Positions 53,482-61,969 of a DNA stretch of 64,000 nucleotides are shown here, in pieces (within the stretch, counting starts at the first letter, position 1; the number at the start of each line of letters is the position of its first letter). A program made the translations under genes and the position numbers. The notes beneath the pieces are model-generated. The model had not been told where the DNA came from, did no database searches, and saw only the letters and a list, made by a program, of their open reading frames with translations. Source of the stretch: Luteibacter sp. dw_328 (GTDB lineage: Bacteria > Pseudomonadota > Gammaproteobacteria > Xanthomonadales > Rhodanobacteraceae); contig NZ_JAAVUW010000007.1 in NCBI RefSeq assembly GCF_018449605.1, positions 186,001-250,000 on the forward strand, in the 5' to 3' direction.

Positions 53482-54057
53482 ATGATGTCGAAACCATGGT
53501 GCGGGACGATTCTTGCGTTTGGTCTGGCTTTCGCCGGAGGTCACGCTCATGCCGCCGCCGACGTGAGCGACGTGGCCGGCAAGGAGGAAATGTGCAAGCA
53601 CACGCTCTGCCAGCACGATGTCCGGGTCACATTGAAAACCAAGGATGGTGGCACGTTCGACAAGACATTCGACGTGCTGCCGGGTACCGTGCAACCGTTC
53701 GGGCTGGCGATCATCGCGGGCCAGTCGGTGAATCTCGAGGCGGACGTCACTGGCGATACAGTGTCGGACTTTCGGGTCGTCGACACCGTGACGCATCCAT
53801 CCAGGACATTCACCGCTCATCTGGAGCAGACGGCCAAGGGCACGATGATGCTCTCGCTCAGCAATCCGTTTGATCGGCCGCTGAAATTCAACATGGCCAT
53901 CATGCCGCTCGACGGTACGAAACTCCTCGCCACCTCCAGTTGTCCGGTGAAGGCGGGTGGTCATTCGTATGAAATGTGGCCAGGTGCGTTGTTTCAGGTG
54001 GTGCTCACGAAACCGCGGTTCGTTGGTACGACAGGCAAGGCTTTGAATTGCGATTAA
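53482..54057 (+). CDS. Exported hypothetical protein
   Basis: A 191-aa secreted protein: signal peptide WCGTILAFGLAFAGGHAHA, then a beta-rich body with three Cys in the mature part (KHTLCQHD, SSCPVKAG and one near the C-terminus), consistent with a periplasmic disulfide. Family not recognised. An earlier in-frame extension is set aside because the signal peptide starts here; SD GGGGAA is close. Convergent with the next gene, overlapping by 4 bp at the 3' ends. Confidence 0.68.
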   Translation: MMSKPWCGTILAFGLAFAGGHAHAAADVSDVAGKEEMCKHTLCQHDVRVTLKTKDGGTFDKTFDVLPGTVQPFGLAIIAGQSVNLEADVTGDTVSDFRVVDTVTHPSRTFTAHLEQTAKGTMMLSLSNPFDRPLKFNMAIMPLDGTKLLATSSCPVKAGGHSYEMWPGALFQVVLTKPRFVGTTGKALNCD

Positions 54058-54536
54058 GCTTTACCTGCCGATGAGCTGGCGGCCCGTGGCCACATCCGCG
54101 TCTCGCAGGCACGGAGTCCTTCTGCGATGAAGGGTCGGAGTTCGCGTGTTGCTTTGTGGTCCGGGTGGGCGTCGAACCAGACTTTCGCGTTCGACAGTGT
54201 TTTGTTTTCGTAGTTTGCGCAGCGCCAGCCATCGTCCTCCGAGGCAAGTGCGATGAAAGAGGTTCTCAGCCTGTCGATGGCGAGGCCCTCGGAGAATGCG
54301 ATGTCGTCCGTCTCCAGTTCCGCCAAGGACGTTGAAATCTTGGCGAACTGCGCTGTGCGCTCGCCTTGCCATACAAGGGGTGAAACTCCCCAGTCGAGAG
54401 TTCGGCGGCCCAGCGTCGCGCAGGTCACGCACACGACAACCAGTGCGACGAACCACCAGAAATGGACCATCCAGGGTCGTCTTACTTCCCGCATGAGTGA
54501 CGCGGCAAGGTTTCGCATGGTTATGGTCTGTCGCAT
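54054..54536 (-). CDS. Small membrane protein, paralog A
   Basis: A 160-aa protein with one N-terminal helix (MVHFWWFVALVVVCVTCATLG) and a predicted periplasmic domain. Its C-terminus (GWRCANYENKTLSNAKVWF, then HPD and GLRACETR) aligns with that of the next gene: the same RC...N..TLS.A..W...HPD spacing and the GLRAC end. Two Cys are conserved between them and may form a disulfide. Function unknown. The ATG at 54536 overlaps the last codons of paralog B. Confidence 0.65.
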   Translation of the reverse strand: MRQTITMRNLAASLMREVRRPWMVHFWWFVALVVVCVTCATLGRRTLDWGVSPLVWQGERTAQFAKISTSLAELETDDIAFSEGLAIDRLRTSFIALASEDDGWRCANYENKTLSNAKVWFDAHPDHKATRELRPFIAEGLRACETRMWPRAASSSAGKA

Positions 54537-54919
54537 GCGCGCAAGCCCCTCGCCATGAACGACTGGAGCGGCGTGTAACCTGGATCGCGATCAGGGTGAT
54601 CTTTCAACCAGGACGCGGCGTGCGATAACGTTCTCCGCTGGTTGTCGGAACAACGCAAATCGCCGTCCTCCGCGGCGAGATGCCCGATGCCGTCGCGTAG
54701 TTGCGTCATGGAAAACCGGTGATAGGACGCCAGGTCGTTCTGCGTGAACAGCCAGACGGCCGCTTTTACGTTGCCAAAGTGCTCCCCGCGGTCGTTCTGC
54801 CAGGCGATCTGCGTGAGGACGTACCCCACGGTATAGGAGCTCAGGCAAAAGCTCGTCATGCCTCCCGCGAGAACGATGATGAACCAGACCAGGTTTACCT
54901 TCCATCGGCGCTCGGACAT
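54521..54919 (-). CDS. Small membrane protein, paralog B
   Basis: A 132-aa protein similar to the one just downstream on the minus strand: one N-terminal helix (VNLVWFIIVLAGGMTSFCLSSYTVGYV), then a soluble domain with DLRCSDNQRRTLSHAASWLKDHPD and FMARGLRACDRP. The start ATG at 54919 follows AGGGGAAG; a longer frame to 55024 lacks family support. It overlaps paralog A by 16 bp. No function is recognised. Confidence 0.65.
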   Translation of the reverse strand: MSERRWKVNLVWFIIVLAGGMTSFCLSSYTVGYVLTQIAWQNDRGEHFGNVKAAVWLFTQNDLASYHRFSMTQLRDGIGHLAAEDGDLRCSDNQRRTLSHAASWLKDHPDRDPGYTPLQSFMARGLRACDRP

Positions 54920-55067
54920 GCACTTCCCCTGTGGCGTGGCCAAGAGAGCTTGCTGGATGACGGTTCGGCTCGCAAGGGGGCGCTTGCGATGTCGTGCGAT
55001 CCAACCTAACGTTGCCCAACCCATTGGGGTACATGACCGTGGAGTATTTCATGGACGGGGCACGCAA

Positions 55068-55412
55068 ATGACGGGTGATGCGGCAGTTTTCTATATGTAC
55101 CTGATGGTCGTTTCGGTATTCGGCCAATTGGCGCTGCTCAGTCTGCAGCTGATTGCGTACGCACGTTCCCGACACAAGAGCCTTCTCTTACTGGCTGCTG
55201 GGAGCTTCATTGCATTTATCCAGGCAATCGTTGGATTGCCCTGGGTGCATCTTGGATCGTTGACACGCATCCTTTCGACCATGTCGCAACCTGTCGGCAT
55301 CGCGGTTTTCTTGACCCTGCAGTTTCTGCTGGGCCTTTCCGGCGTCGTGTGGCTGCTTAACGAGTTCGTTCGGCTGAGCCGACTCGAACGTTCGATAGCG
55401 GCGAGCCCCTGA
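55068..55412 (+). CDS. Three-helix membrane protein
   Basis: A 114-aa protein with three hydrophobic helices (FYMYLMVVSVFGQLALLSLQLIAYA; SLLLLAAGSFIAFIQAIVGL; GIAVFLTLQFLLGLSGVVWLL) and short loops, ending in a basic/acidic tail. Family not recognised. It is divergent from paralog B, and the PhyH-like gene follows 1 bp later on the same strand. Confidence 0.62.
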   Translation: MTGDAAVFYMYLMVVSVFGQLALLSLQLIAYARSRHKSLLLLAAGSFIAFIQAIVGLPWVHLGSLTRILSTMSQPVGIAVFLTLQFLLGLSGVVWLLNEFVRLSRLERSIAASP

Positions 55413-55413
55413 C

Positions 55414-56097
55414 GTGAGCGCGTCGCCCAGTGAGTCTCTGGCAGGCTCTGGGTTCTTCCGCGACGGATTCACGATCCTGCCGCCCCTCCTTACGAGTGAA
55501 GCATGTCATGCGCTGATCGCCGCTGTCGAAGCTGCGCCGCTGACGGGTGCCGGCTCACGAAAGCTTTTGTCGCTTGATGCCGTCGCGTCGCTCGGACGAC
55601 TGTTGGCCAATAGTCCGTCGATTGCAGCGCTGCTTCCGGCCGGTGCGCAAGCAGTCCAGTGCACGTTGTTCTCCAAATCCGATGGGTCCACGTGGTCGGT
55701 GACGCCGCATCAGGACCTGAGCATTCCGGTTCACGAACGCCGTGACGTGGCCGGTTGGTCTGGTTGGTCGCGCAAGGAAGGCGCGTGGTTCGTTCAGCCG
55801 CCCGTGGCCGTGCTTGAACAGATGGTGGCGGTGCGACTGCAGCTCGACGACAACGCGGCGGATACAGGGCCCCTGGAAGTCGTGCCCGGCACGCACGTGT
55901 TGGGGCGACTGTCGAGCGAGGCTCTCCGGGCCGCGGCTGCGGCAGGCAAGGTGCCTTGTGTGGTCGAGCGCGGCGGTGTCGTTGTGTTGCGGCCGTTGCT
56001 GATCCATTCGTCGGCAAAGGGGCGCTCGCCGGGGAGCCGCCGGGTGCTCCATTTTCTTTATGGGCCGCCCCTGCCAGAGCACTTGCGAAGGGGTTGA
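55414..56097 (+). CDS. PhyH-family 2OG-Fe(II) dioxygenase-like protein
   Basis: A 227-aa protein of the phytanoyl-CoA-dioxygenase-like group. TPHQDLSI carries an HxD-type iron motif, GPLEVVPGTHVLG is a typical PhyH strand, and HSSAKGRSPGSRRVLHFLY supplies the distal His and the 2-oxoglutarate-binding Arg. Substrates in this group are small hydrophobic or secondary-metabolite molecules. It starts at GTG. Its stop overlaps the large palindrome before the MarR gene. Confidence 0.78.
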   Translation: MSASPSESLAGSGFFRDGFTILPPLLTSEACHALIAAVEAAPLTGAGSRKLLSLDAVASLGRLLANSPSIAALLPAGAQAVQCTLFSKSDGSTWSVTPHQDLSIPVHERRDVAGWSGWSRKEGAWFVQPPVAVLEQMVAVRLQLDDNAADTGPLEVVPGTHVLGRLSSEALRAAAAAGKVPCVVERGGVVVLRPLLIHSSAKGRSPGSRRVLHFLYGPPLPEHLRRG

Positions 56098-56124
56098 TAG
56101 TCAACTAAATTGACTATCAACCCC
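56090..56124. promoter_or_regulatory. 15-bp inverted repeat, candidate MarR operator
   Basis: GGGGTTGATAGTCAA - CTAAA - TTGACTATCAACCCC, perfect 15-bp arms and a 5-bp spacer, covering the stop codon of the PhyH gene and ending shortly before the MarR gene. The core TAGTCAA...TTGACTA resembles MarR-family binding sites. It could also terminate transcription. Confidence 0.7.
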
Positions 56125-56143
56125 GTTGATGAGGTGCGCCGCC

Positions 56144-56614
56144 GTGTCCCATGGTCAACCCGCCTGGTATGAAGACATCGTCGTGCCTGCGCTGCTCAGG
56201 CATGCCCGCGGTACCTACGCCTCGGCCATGCGCGGCGCGCTCGACGAAGCCGGCTACGACGATATCCCCGAAAACGGCCTCTACGTAATCGGTGGACTGG
56301 CGAAGGGCGCCGGCGACGTGCCGCTGGGTCGATTAGTCCAGGAGCTTCGCATCTCCAAGCAGGCCGCCGGGCAGCTCGTCGATACCTTGGTCACTCGCGG
56401 GTACCTCACGCGTGAAGGCGATCCCGTCGATCGCCGCAAGCTGGTCATCACGCTGACCGAACGCGGTCGTGACGCTGCAGCCGTGCAAGGCGCCGCACGT
56501 GACCGGATCGACGCGGACCTTCACGCCCGTATCGGTGACAGCGGCCTTCGAAGTCTGAAACGAGGCCTCGCTGCCCTGGTGGAGATCGGACGCAAGGATC
56601 GCGAGTCCGCCTGA
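56144..56614 (+). CDS. MarR-family transcriptional regulator
   Basis: A 156-aa winged-helix MarR regulator: helical N-terminus (VPALLRHARGTYASAMRGALD), HTH and wing (VPLGRLVQELRISKQAAGQLVDTLVTRGYLTREGDPVDRRKLVITLTERG). It probably binds the palindrome immediately upstream and controls itself and the VOC gene behind it. The GTG at 56144 is preferred because GAGGTG lies upstream; the ATG at 56129 has no SD. It precedes the VOC gene by 6 bp. Confidence 0.87.
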   Translation: MSHGQPAWYEDIVVPALLRHARGTYASAMRGALDEAGYDDIPENGLYVIGGLAKGAGDVPLGRLVQELRISKQAAGQLVDTLVTRGYLTREGDPVDRRKLVITLTERGRDAAAVQGAARDRIDADLHARIGDSGLRSLKRGLAALVEIGRKDRESA

Positions 56615-56620
56615 CCTGGC

Positions 56621-57013
56621 ATGTCCAACGAGGAGAACGTGGTGACGATGGAAACCGTAGAGATCAAGGCCTTCGTCCCTGCGAAGGATTTCGAGTTGTC
56701 GAAACGCTTCTACAGAGACGTCGGATTCACGGTGGCGTGGTCGTCCGACGACCTGGCTTATCTCAGGGCAGGGGAAACCAGCTTTCTTCTGCAGAATTTC
56801 TACGTCAAGGAACAAGCCGAGAACGTCATGATGCACATGCTCGTCGTCGACGTGGAAGCCTGGTGGCAACATGTGCTGGCGCACGACATCGCCAAGCGCT
56901 ACGGCGTGCGCGTCGTGCCGCCGGCGAACCAACCCTGGGGCATGCGCGACTTCGTGCTGATCGACCCTACCGGTGTGCTATGGCGCATAGCTCAGAACAT
57001 CGAGGTGGCCTGA
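56621..57013 (+). CDS. VOC/glyoxalase-fold protein
   Basis: A 130-aa single-domain VOC protein: VEIKAFVPAKDFELSKRFYRDVGFTVAW, LRAGETSFLLQNFY, MMHMLVVDVEAWWQHVL and MRDFVLIDPTGVLWRIAQN. The family includes bleomycin/fosfomycin resistance proteins and glyoxalases. Right after a MarR regulator it could be part of a small detoxification unit. The ATG at 56621 is the first in frame; an ATG at 56648 (METVEIK) is possible. Confidence 0.86.
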   Translation: MSNEENVVTMETVEIKAFVPAKDFELSKRFYRDVGFTVAWSSDDLAYLRAGETSFLLQNFYVKEQAENVMMHMLVVDVEAWWQHVLAHDIAKRYGVRVVPPANQPWGMRDFVLIDPTGVLWRIAQNIEVA

Positions 57014-57025
57014 GCCTCGAGCGGC

Positions 57026-57532
57026 TTACGGAAGGCGCTCGAACTTCGTCACCGTCGATCCCTTGTAGGACGCCTCGCCGAACGCCCGGTAGCCCAGCCG
57101 TTCCGCCACCCGAATCGAGGGAACATTCTCGGGATTGATGATGCAGACGGTACGTCCTGTCTCGCGATGCGCGAAGAACCAGTCGTGCGCGGCCTGCACG
57201 GCTTCGGTGGCGTAGCCTTTTCCGTGTGCGGACCGTGCGAGCACCCAGGCCGCTTCCGGAAAGGGATCGAAGTCGTCGCCGAGGTCGCGGTGAAAGGTTG
57301 CGAGTCCGACGTCGCCGACGAAGCGACCACCCTCTTTCTCCCGCACGGTGAACAGGCCATGCCCGTAGGCGGACCAGTGACCAATGTTCCGTAGCAGCTT
57401 GATCCAGGTGTCCTCGGATGCCGCGGGGCCGCCGATGAAATGCATGACCTCCGGATCGGTTCGCGCTGCATGGCAGTCGTCGAAATCGGAAACGGACGTG
57501 GGACTGAGGATCAGGCGTTCGGTAACGATCAT
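57026..57532 (-). CDS. GNAT N-acetyltransferase (RimJ/RimL-like)
   Basis: A 168-aa acetyltransferase with ERLILSPTSVSDFDDCHAARTDPEVMHFIGG, FVGDVGLATFH, EAAWVLARSAHGKGYATEAVQAAHDWFF (acetyl-CoA-binding R/QxxGxG/A pattern) and ENVPSIRVAERLGYRAFGEASYKG. It matches the RimJ/RimL group acting on protein N-termini or small amines. The start at 57532 fits this length. Convergent with the VOC gene. Confidence 0.9.
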   Translation of the reverse strand: MIVTERLILSPTSVSDFDDCHAARTDPEVMHFIGGPAASEDTWIKLLRNIGHWSAYGHGLFTVREKEGGRFVGDVGLATFHRDLGDDFDPFPEAAWVLARSAHGKGYATEAVQAAHDWFFAHRETGRTVCIINPENVPSIRVAERLGYRAFGEASYKGSTVTKFERLP

Positions 57533-57694
57533 GGCGCTTTGGATTCGCTCGGATGAAAGTGGTCTCAGTCTAAGCGTGTTCACGGCCCGGGCGCGAGTGG
57601 AGCACCAGTTGCCGAATCGATGAGGATCGGAAAGAATCGGATCTCACCCCGCATGCCGGGGTCGCCTGTCATTCAACAAGGAAGGGGAACGCAT

Positions 57695-57976
57695 ATGACA
57701 CCACGCATGTGGTTTGCACTGGTCCTGCGCTATCTCGGCGCCGCGTCGATCATGAGTGCCATCAGCTATCTGGTGACCGCGTACGACACGCAAAAAGGCC
57801 TCAATTCGGGAAGCCTGAACGTATTGGCAGAAATCAATCATGCGGTCGTGGAGACGATCATGGGGCTGGCGCTGCTGTTCTTCGCCGATCGCATCTCGGC
57901 CTTCTTCGTCCCCGCCTTACGAGCGGGCACGAAGAATGACGATGTCACCGCTCCCAAGCCGACGGTCGAGTCGTGA
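57695..57976 (+). CDS. Small two-helix membrane protein
   Basis: A 93-aa protein with two hydrophobic helices (FALVLRYLGAASIMSAISYLVTAY; AVVETIMGLALLFFADRISAFFV) and a charged tail. No family recognised. SD AAGGGGAA lies 5 bp before the ATG at 57695; a longer frame from 57620 lacks it. Confidence 0.62.
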   Translation: MTPRMWFALVLRYLGAASIMSAISYLVTAYDTQKGLNSGSLNVLAEINHAVVETIMGLALLFFADRISAFFVPALRAGTKNDDVTAPKPTVES

Positions 57977-58015
57977 CGAGGTCCGTTCCGAACGGCGCCA
58001 ACGATTGACCCGGGC

Positions 58016-60166
58016 CTAAGGTTGCTTGCTTGCCGTCGCTGGCACAGCGGCTCGATTCGACGCATCGAGCTCGGCCTCGATGGCGGGACCGATCCGGGTT
58101 AACAGGTACTCCGACCCGGCTTTCGTCAGGTGTCCCCAGTCGACCGCGGTCAGGTCGGTCGGCAGCGGCCCTACATGGGTGAGGCAGCCCGACGCATTGC
58201 AAAGCGCCTTGTAGGCCGAAACATAGGTCACCCCAAGTTTCGGAATGGCCACCGAGAAATAGTCGTCCCAGTCCTTTATCTCCGGTCGCAGCCCGAATGT
58301 CGTGTACATAGGCATCTGCGTGCCAAGCGGATGGTTCTTCAGGTAGTTGATCGTCACCTTCGCGAGCGTTCCGTCCCAGTGCGGGAAAGGGCCGACCAGG
58401 ACGATCCGGCTGGAGGGAGTGGCCTCGTGGATTCGCCGCACCGTGTCCGCGAAAGCGGCAAGCGTGCCCTTCTGATCCACGGTGCCACTCGCCGTGAGCA
58501 CGGCATTGGATCCCGTGACCATCCAGCTCATGATGATGACATCGGGATGCGAGCGGGTGGCGATGTCGAGCGCGAGCATGTTTTCGTCGTACAGGCTGAG
58601 GTTGTCTGCAGCGAGTTTCGTCTTGTCGAAGAACGGCGAAGCGTTTCCTCCCGTCACCTGGGTGATGCCGAATCCTGCCGTGCGGGCCAGGACATCGAGA
58701 CCGGGATAAAGGGCTGCGGCATAGGAATCGCCCCAGAGCATCACGAGAGGGCGTTGATTGCTGAAACACTGTGCCGGCCGTTGAAAGCCTTCGGGCATCT
58801 TCACGATGATGTGGCAGGTATCGACCCGGATGGCCTCGCCGAACTGAAAGTAAGCATAGGGGTTGGTAATAGCGCCAAGCGCCCTCAGGTTTTCAGGTAT
58901 GCGCTCTGGGAATCCCGCGGCACGCACGGTGTAGATGCCAGCGCCACCCAGCAGTAGTAGCGTGGCGAAAATGCCGGCAGCGAGCCGCTTGTCCGCGCGC
59001 ACGCGCTTCACCGGCGTCTCGATCAGGGTGTAGCTCAACCAGCCAAGCAGGATGCTTGCCGCCATGATGGCCAACTTCACCGCCGTGATGTGCTGGGTGA
59101 CGAACGGTGACGTGGACAAGTTCGCTGCGGTAAGTAACGGCCAATGCCAGAGATAGATCGGATAACTGATCAGGCCCACCCAGACCGCCACGCGATGGGA
59201 CAGGACCCACTTGTTCACCAGTGCCTGTGGCCCGGCGAAGATGACGGCCGCCGCCCCCATGACGGGGAGTAAGGCCCAGTAACCAGGGAACGCCAGGCGT
59301 TCGGAAAAATGCAGGATCGAGAAAGCGAGTGCCAGCGCGCCCAACAAGGAGATCGCGTCGGCCTGGCGCTTCTTGCCTACGATCGTTGCGTAGGTGACGG
59401 GATGCCGGAAAACGAACCAGGCCAGGGCGCTTCCTACACCGATCTCCCAGAATCGGGAAACGGGCGAATAAAACGCCGCGGTGCGATCGGTGTGCATCAG
59501 ATAGATGCCGGCAACAAAAGACGCCAGCACGATCACCACGTTGACCTTGAGAAAGCTCATCCGCAGGCGAAAACTGACCAGCGCGAGGATGGGCCAAAGC
59601 AGGTAAAACTGTTCCTCGATCGCTAGCGACCAGAGATGCAACAGCGGTTTCGTCGACGAAGCATCATCGAAGTAGCCCGCCTCATTCCACAACACGAAGT
59701 TCGAACTGAACGTTGCGCCTGCTGCGACGTGTTTGCCCAGCGCACGGAATTCGTCCGGAAACATCTCGAACCAGCCGTACGCTCCGCAGGCGGCGAGGAC
59801 CACGATCAGGACCGGGAGGATTCGTTTGGTCCGTCGAACGTAGAAGTCAACAAAGCTGAATGATTGGCGCTCCATGTTCCTGAAAATGATCGAGCTGATC
59901 AGGAACCCGGAGATGACGAAGAAAATGTCGACGCCAACGAATCCGCCCGGGAGTCGCCGGTTGAACGCGTGGAAGCAGAGGACGCTAAGCACCGCGACGG
60001 CACGCAAGCCATCGATATCCGGTCTGTACCCCAGATGGATGGGCGTCTTGGGGCTGTCTGCGGCGGGGGCGGGTGTCGAGAACGACGCTTCCGTGCTGGG
60101 TAAACTCATTGAGCGATAATCCGGGTAATTCGATAATTTGGCAGGCTGCTCGTCCCTGTGGGACAT
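58016..60166 (-). CDS. OafA/YrhL-type acyltransferase with C-terminal SGNH hydrolase domain
   Basis: A 716-aa membrane O-acyltransferase. Residues ~50-400 hold the acyltransferase_3 core of ten helices: YRPDIDGLRAVAVLSVLCFHAF, FFVISGFLISSIIF, FYVRRTKRILP, LLHLWSLAIEEQFYLLWP. The C-terminal ~230 residues form an SGNH domain: VMLWGDSYAAALYPGL (GDS) and VDWGHLTKAGSEYLL (DxxH). Such proteins acetylate surface sugars (O-antigen, peptidoglycan or exopolysaccharide). The start at 60166 (MSHRDEQ) has GGGAG upstream; 60109 is possible. Confidence 0.88.
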   Translation of the reverse strand: MSHRDEQPAKLSNYPDYRSMSLPSTEASFSTPAPAADSPKTPIHLGYRPDIDGLRAVAVLSVLCFHAFNRRLPGGFVGVDIFFVISGFLISSIIFRNMERQSFSFVDFYVRRTKRILPVLIVVLAACGAYGWFEMFPDEFRALGKHVAAGATFSSNFVLWNEAGYFDDASSTKPLLHLWSLAIEEQFYLLWPILALVSFRLRMSFLKVNVVIVLASFVAGIYLMHTDRTAAFYSPVSRFWEIGVGSALAWFVFRHPVTYATIVGKKRQADAISLLGALALAFSILHFSERLAFPGYWALLPVMGAAAVIFAGPQALVNKWVLSHRVAVWVGLISYPIYLWHWPLLTAANLSTSPFVTQHITAVKLAIMAASILLGWLSYTLIETPVKRVRADKRLAAGIFATLLLLGGAGIYTVRAAGFPERIPENLRALGAITNPYAYFQFGEAIRVDTCHIIVKMPEGFQRPAQCFSNQRPLVMLWGDSYAAALYPGLDVLARTAGFGITQVTGGNASPFFDKTKLAADNLSLYDENMLALDIATRSHPDVIIMSWMVTGSNAVLTASGTVDQKGTLAAFADTVRRIHEATPSSRIVLVGPFPHWDGTLAKVTINYLKNHPLGTQMPMYTTFGLRPEIKDWDDYFSVAIPKLGVTYVSAYKALCNASGCLTHVGPLPTDLTAVDWGHLTKAGSEYLLTRIGPAIEAELDASNRAAVPATASKQP

Positions 60167-60182
60167 CAGTCTCCCGATTATC

Positions 60183-61535
60183 TCATGACCCGGCGACTTG
60201 CCGTTCGGAGGGTGAGCTTCGCGCATAACCCACGGAACGCACCACAATCAGCACGAACATAAGTGGAATGAAGGCGGCGTAGGCGTACTGGCCTCTCGCC
60301 ACGCCCGTTCCATATGGAAACCATATCCCTGGAACGCCCAAGGCGTTGAGCTCGGTCGCGAACAGACCTATGCCGACCAGGGTGGCGCAAAGCGCTGCCA
60401 TGTAAGAAGACGGTCTCGCCGATCGGAGTACGCCGAACGCGACAATCCACAGATAGAGTGCGGCGAACGCGAGGCGCGCGCCTTCGATCACAATGTCGGC
60501 CGCCCCCTTGAGGCCGCCGGTCGCGTCCGGCGCGAACCACGGACGGCTGATCCATGCGAAGGCCAGGTAGATCACAGCAAGCGCGCCGATGATGTGGCCC
60601 AGCTTTGGGTACTTATCCAGGCGAAACCAGTGCCGCCATGCCATCGTCCACGCTGCCAGGGTGAGGGGCCTGAGTATCACGGTCGTCAGGGTGTCGTAGC
60701 AGCGCAGACTCAGGACGTCCGTCCAGTAGAACAGCACCTGATGCGCGCGTAGCAGTGCAAGGAGAAACAAGGCAGCGGCGAGCCAGCCATAGGAGTCACG
60801 GGTTCGGCACGCCATCAATCCGAAGACCATGAGCGCGAGAAGAACAAAGGCTATCGGCTCGATCGCATCCACCACGTAGCCTTTGAACGTCTGCAGCCAC
60901 TGCACTTGATGCAGGAGATCGATGCCGGCGGCATCGCCGATCACCGGCGCGACGTGGATGCCACCGTTGTCCTCGCCGGCATCGAGCGGGTCCATCCACA
61001 CGCGGAATGCGATGACGTACGTTCTCGTGCTTGTCGGCGACGCAGGCAGGGGAAAGACACTCGGTCGCACGCCGAACACTGTTGGCGTTGCGCCCCTGAA
61101 GATGCCCGAACCACCGAGTGATTCCCCGTCGATATACAGTTCGTACGTGGAATCGACCAGGGTGGGTCCCGCCAACGCGAGCGGCGCATCCGTAGCGGCA
61201 TCGACGCTGACTTTCATCCGGTACCACGCGTATCCCGTATACCCGGCATGGCCGCGTCGGCTCCATCCGGAGACATACCCCGGCAGGCCGACATCGCCGT
61301 CGTGTGCGCCCGGAGCAGGGGTGAGATCGACGGCTTCCCACGAGCGATCATCGAAGTCCGGCGACGACCAGTGAGGATCATCGCCGATCTGAAATCGCCA
61401 TGGCCCGTTCAAGGGCGCGGTCGAATGGCCAAGGGCGATGTGCACCATCCGGGCAGGCTCCGCCGAGGCCATTCGGCCTCCGGCCGCGAGAGCCATAAGC
61501 ATGCAAACGGAAGCCAGAAGCCCTGAACGTTGCAT
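60183..61535 (-). CDS. Lectin-like/7TM membrane protein without output domain
   Basis: A 450-aa protein. A signal peptide (residues 1-25) is followed by a beta-sandwich resembling the N-terminal galactose-binding domain of GH2 enzymes (LNGPWRFQIGDDPHWSSPDFDDRSWEAVDL, YVSGWSRRGHAGYTGYAWYRMKVSV, STYELYIDGESLGGSGIFRG). Then come seven hydrophobic helices (from AIEPIAFVLLALMVFGLMA to YAYAAFIPLMFVLIVVRSV). No kinase, cyclase or phosphatase follows, unlike 7TMR-DISM receptors. Function unknown. It lies 17 bp upstream of the acyltransferase on the same strand, so the pair may work together on surface sugars. Confidence 0.72.
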   Translation of the reverse strand: MQRSGLLASVCMLMALAAGGRMASAEPARMVHIALGHSTAPLNGPWRFQIGDDPHWSSPDFDDRSWEAVDLTPAPGAHDGDVGLPGYVSGWSRRGHAGYTGYAWYRMKVSVDAATDAPLALAGPTLVDSTYELYIDGESLGGSGIFRGATPTVFGVRPSVFPLPASPTSTRTYVIAFRVWMDPLDAGEDNGGIHVAPVIGDAAGIDLLHQVQWLQTFKGYVVDAIEPIAFVLLALMVFGLMACRTRDSYGWLAAALFLLALLRAHQVLFYWTDVLSLRCYDTLTTVILRPLTLAAWTMAWRHWFRLDKYPKLGHIIGALAVIYLAFAWISRPWFAPDATGGLKGAADIVIEGARLAFAALYLWIVAFGVLRSARPSSYMAALCATLVGIGLFATELNALGVPGIWFPYGTGVARGQYAYAAFIPLMFVLIVVRSVGYARSSPSERQVAGS

Positions 61536-61684
61536 GGCGTCATTCCCCGTGGGTCTGCCCCGGAGTCTAAGCGACGAGCCGCGGGGCCAGCCATATGTCG
61601 CCTCCCGACATGATGGCTGCATTTACAACGTTGCCGAATCGACGGCATGATCTGCCCGGGCTAGGAGAAGGCTAGGGTTGGCTG

Positions 61685-61969
61685 ATGAGTGACGATGATG
61701 ATTCGGTCGAACCTTGCAGGGCGTCGGATGCCTCAATCGGCACTCCCCTGAAGGCCCGCCTGATCGCCGACATTCCCATGCAGCGCGTCGATATGAGGGC
61801 GGGTGATGGCAGCAGCCGCCCCGCCGTGGGTGACATCGTCGAGCTTGACCATGGGTTCACCGGGCCAAACGGCGAGTCGATGGGCATCGTTGTCTGTTTC
61901 AACGACGACAGAAGTGTTCGCTGGGTCGCAGACATCATGGACTCGGAGATCGAGTTGATACCGCAATGA
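61685..61969 (+). CDS. Small acidic hypothetical protein
   Basis: A 94-aa soluble protein, acidic (MSDDDDSVE start), with a beta-rich centre (AVGDIVELDHGFTGPNGESMGIVVCF). No family recognised. Its stop overlaps the start of the next gene by 4 bp (ATGA). Confidence 0.6.
   Translation: MSDDDDSVEPCRASDASIGTPLKARLIADIPMQRVDMRAGDGSSRPAVGDIVELDHGFTGPNGESMGIVVCFNDDRSVRWVADIMDSEIELIPQ

Noticed and set aside
54858-55067. N-terminal extension of the three-helix protein at 55068
   Set aside because: It lies opposite paralog B and has no membrane or signal features; the ATG at 55068 begins the first helix.
56126-56143. Earlier start codons (TTG 56126, ATG 56129) for the MarR gene
   Set aside because: No ribosome-binding site precedes them; GTG 56144 has GAGGTG upstream. 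The ATG cannot be excluded.
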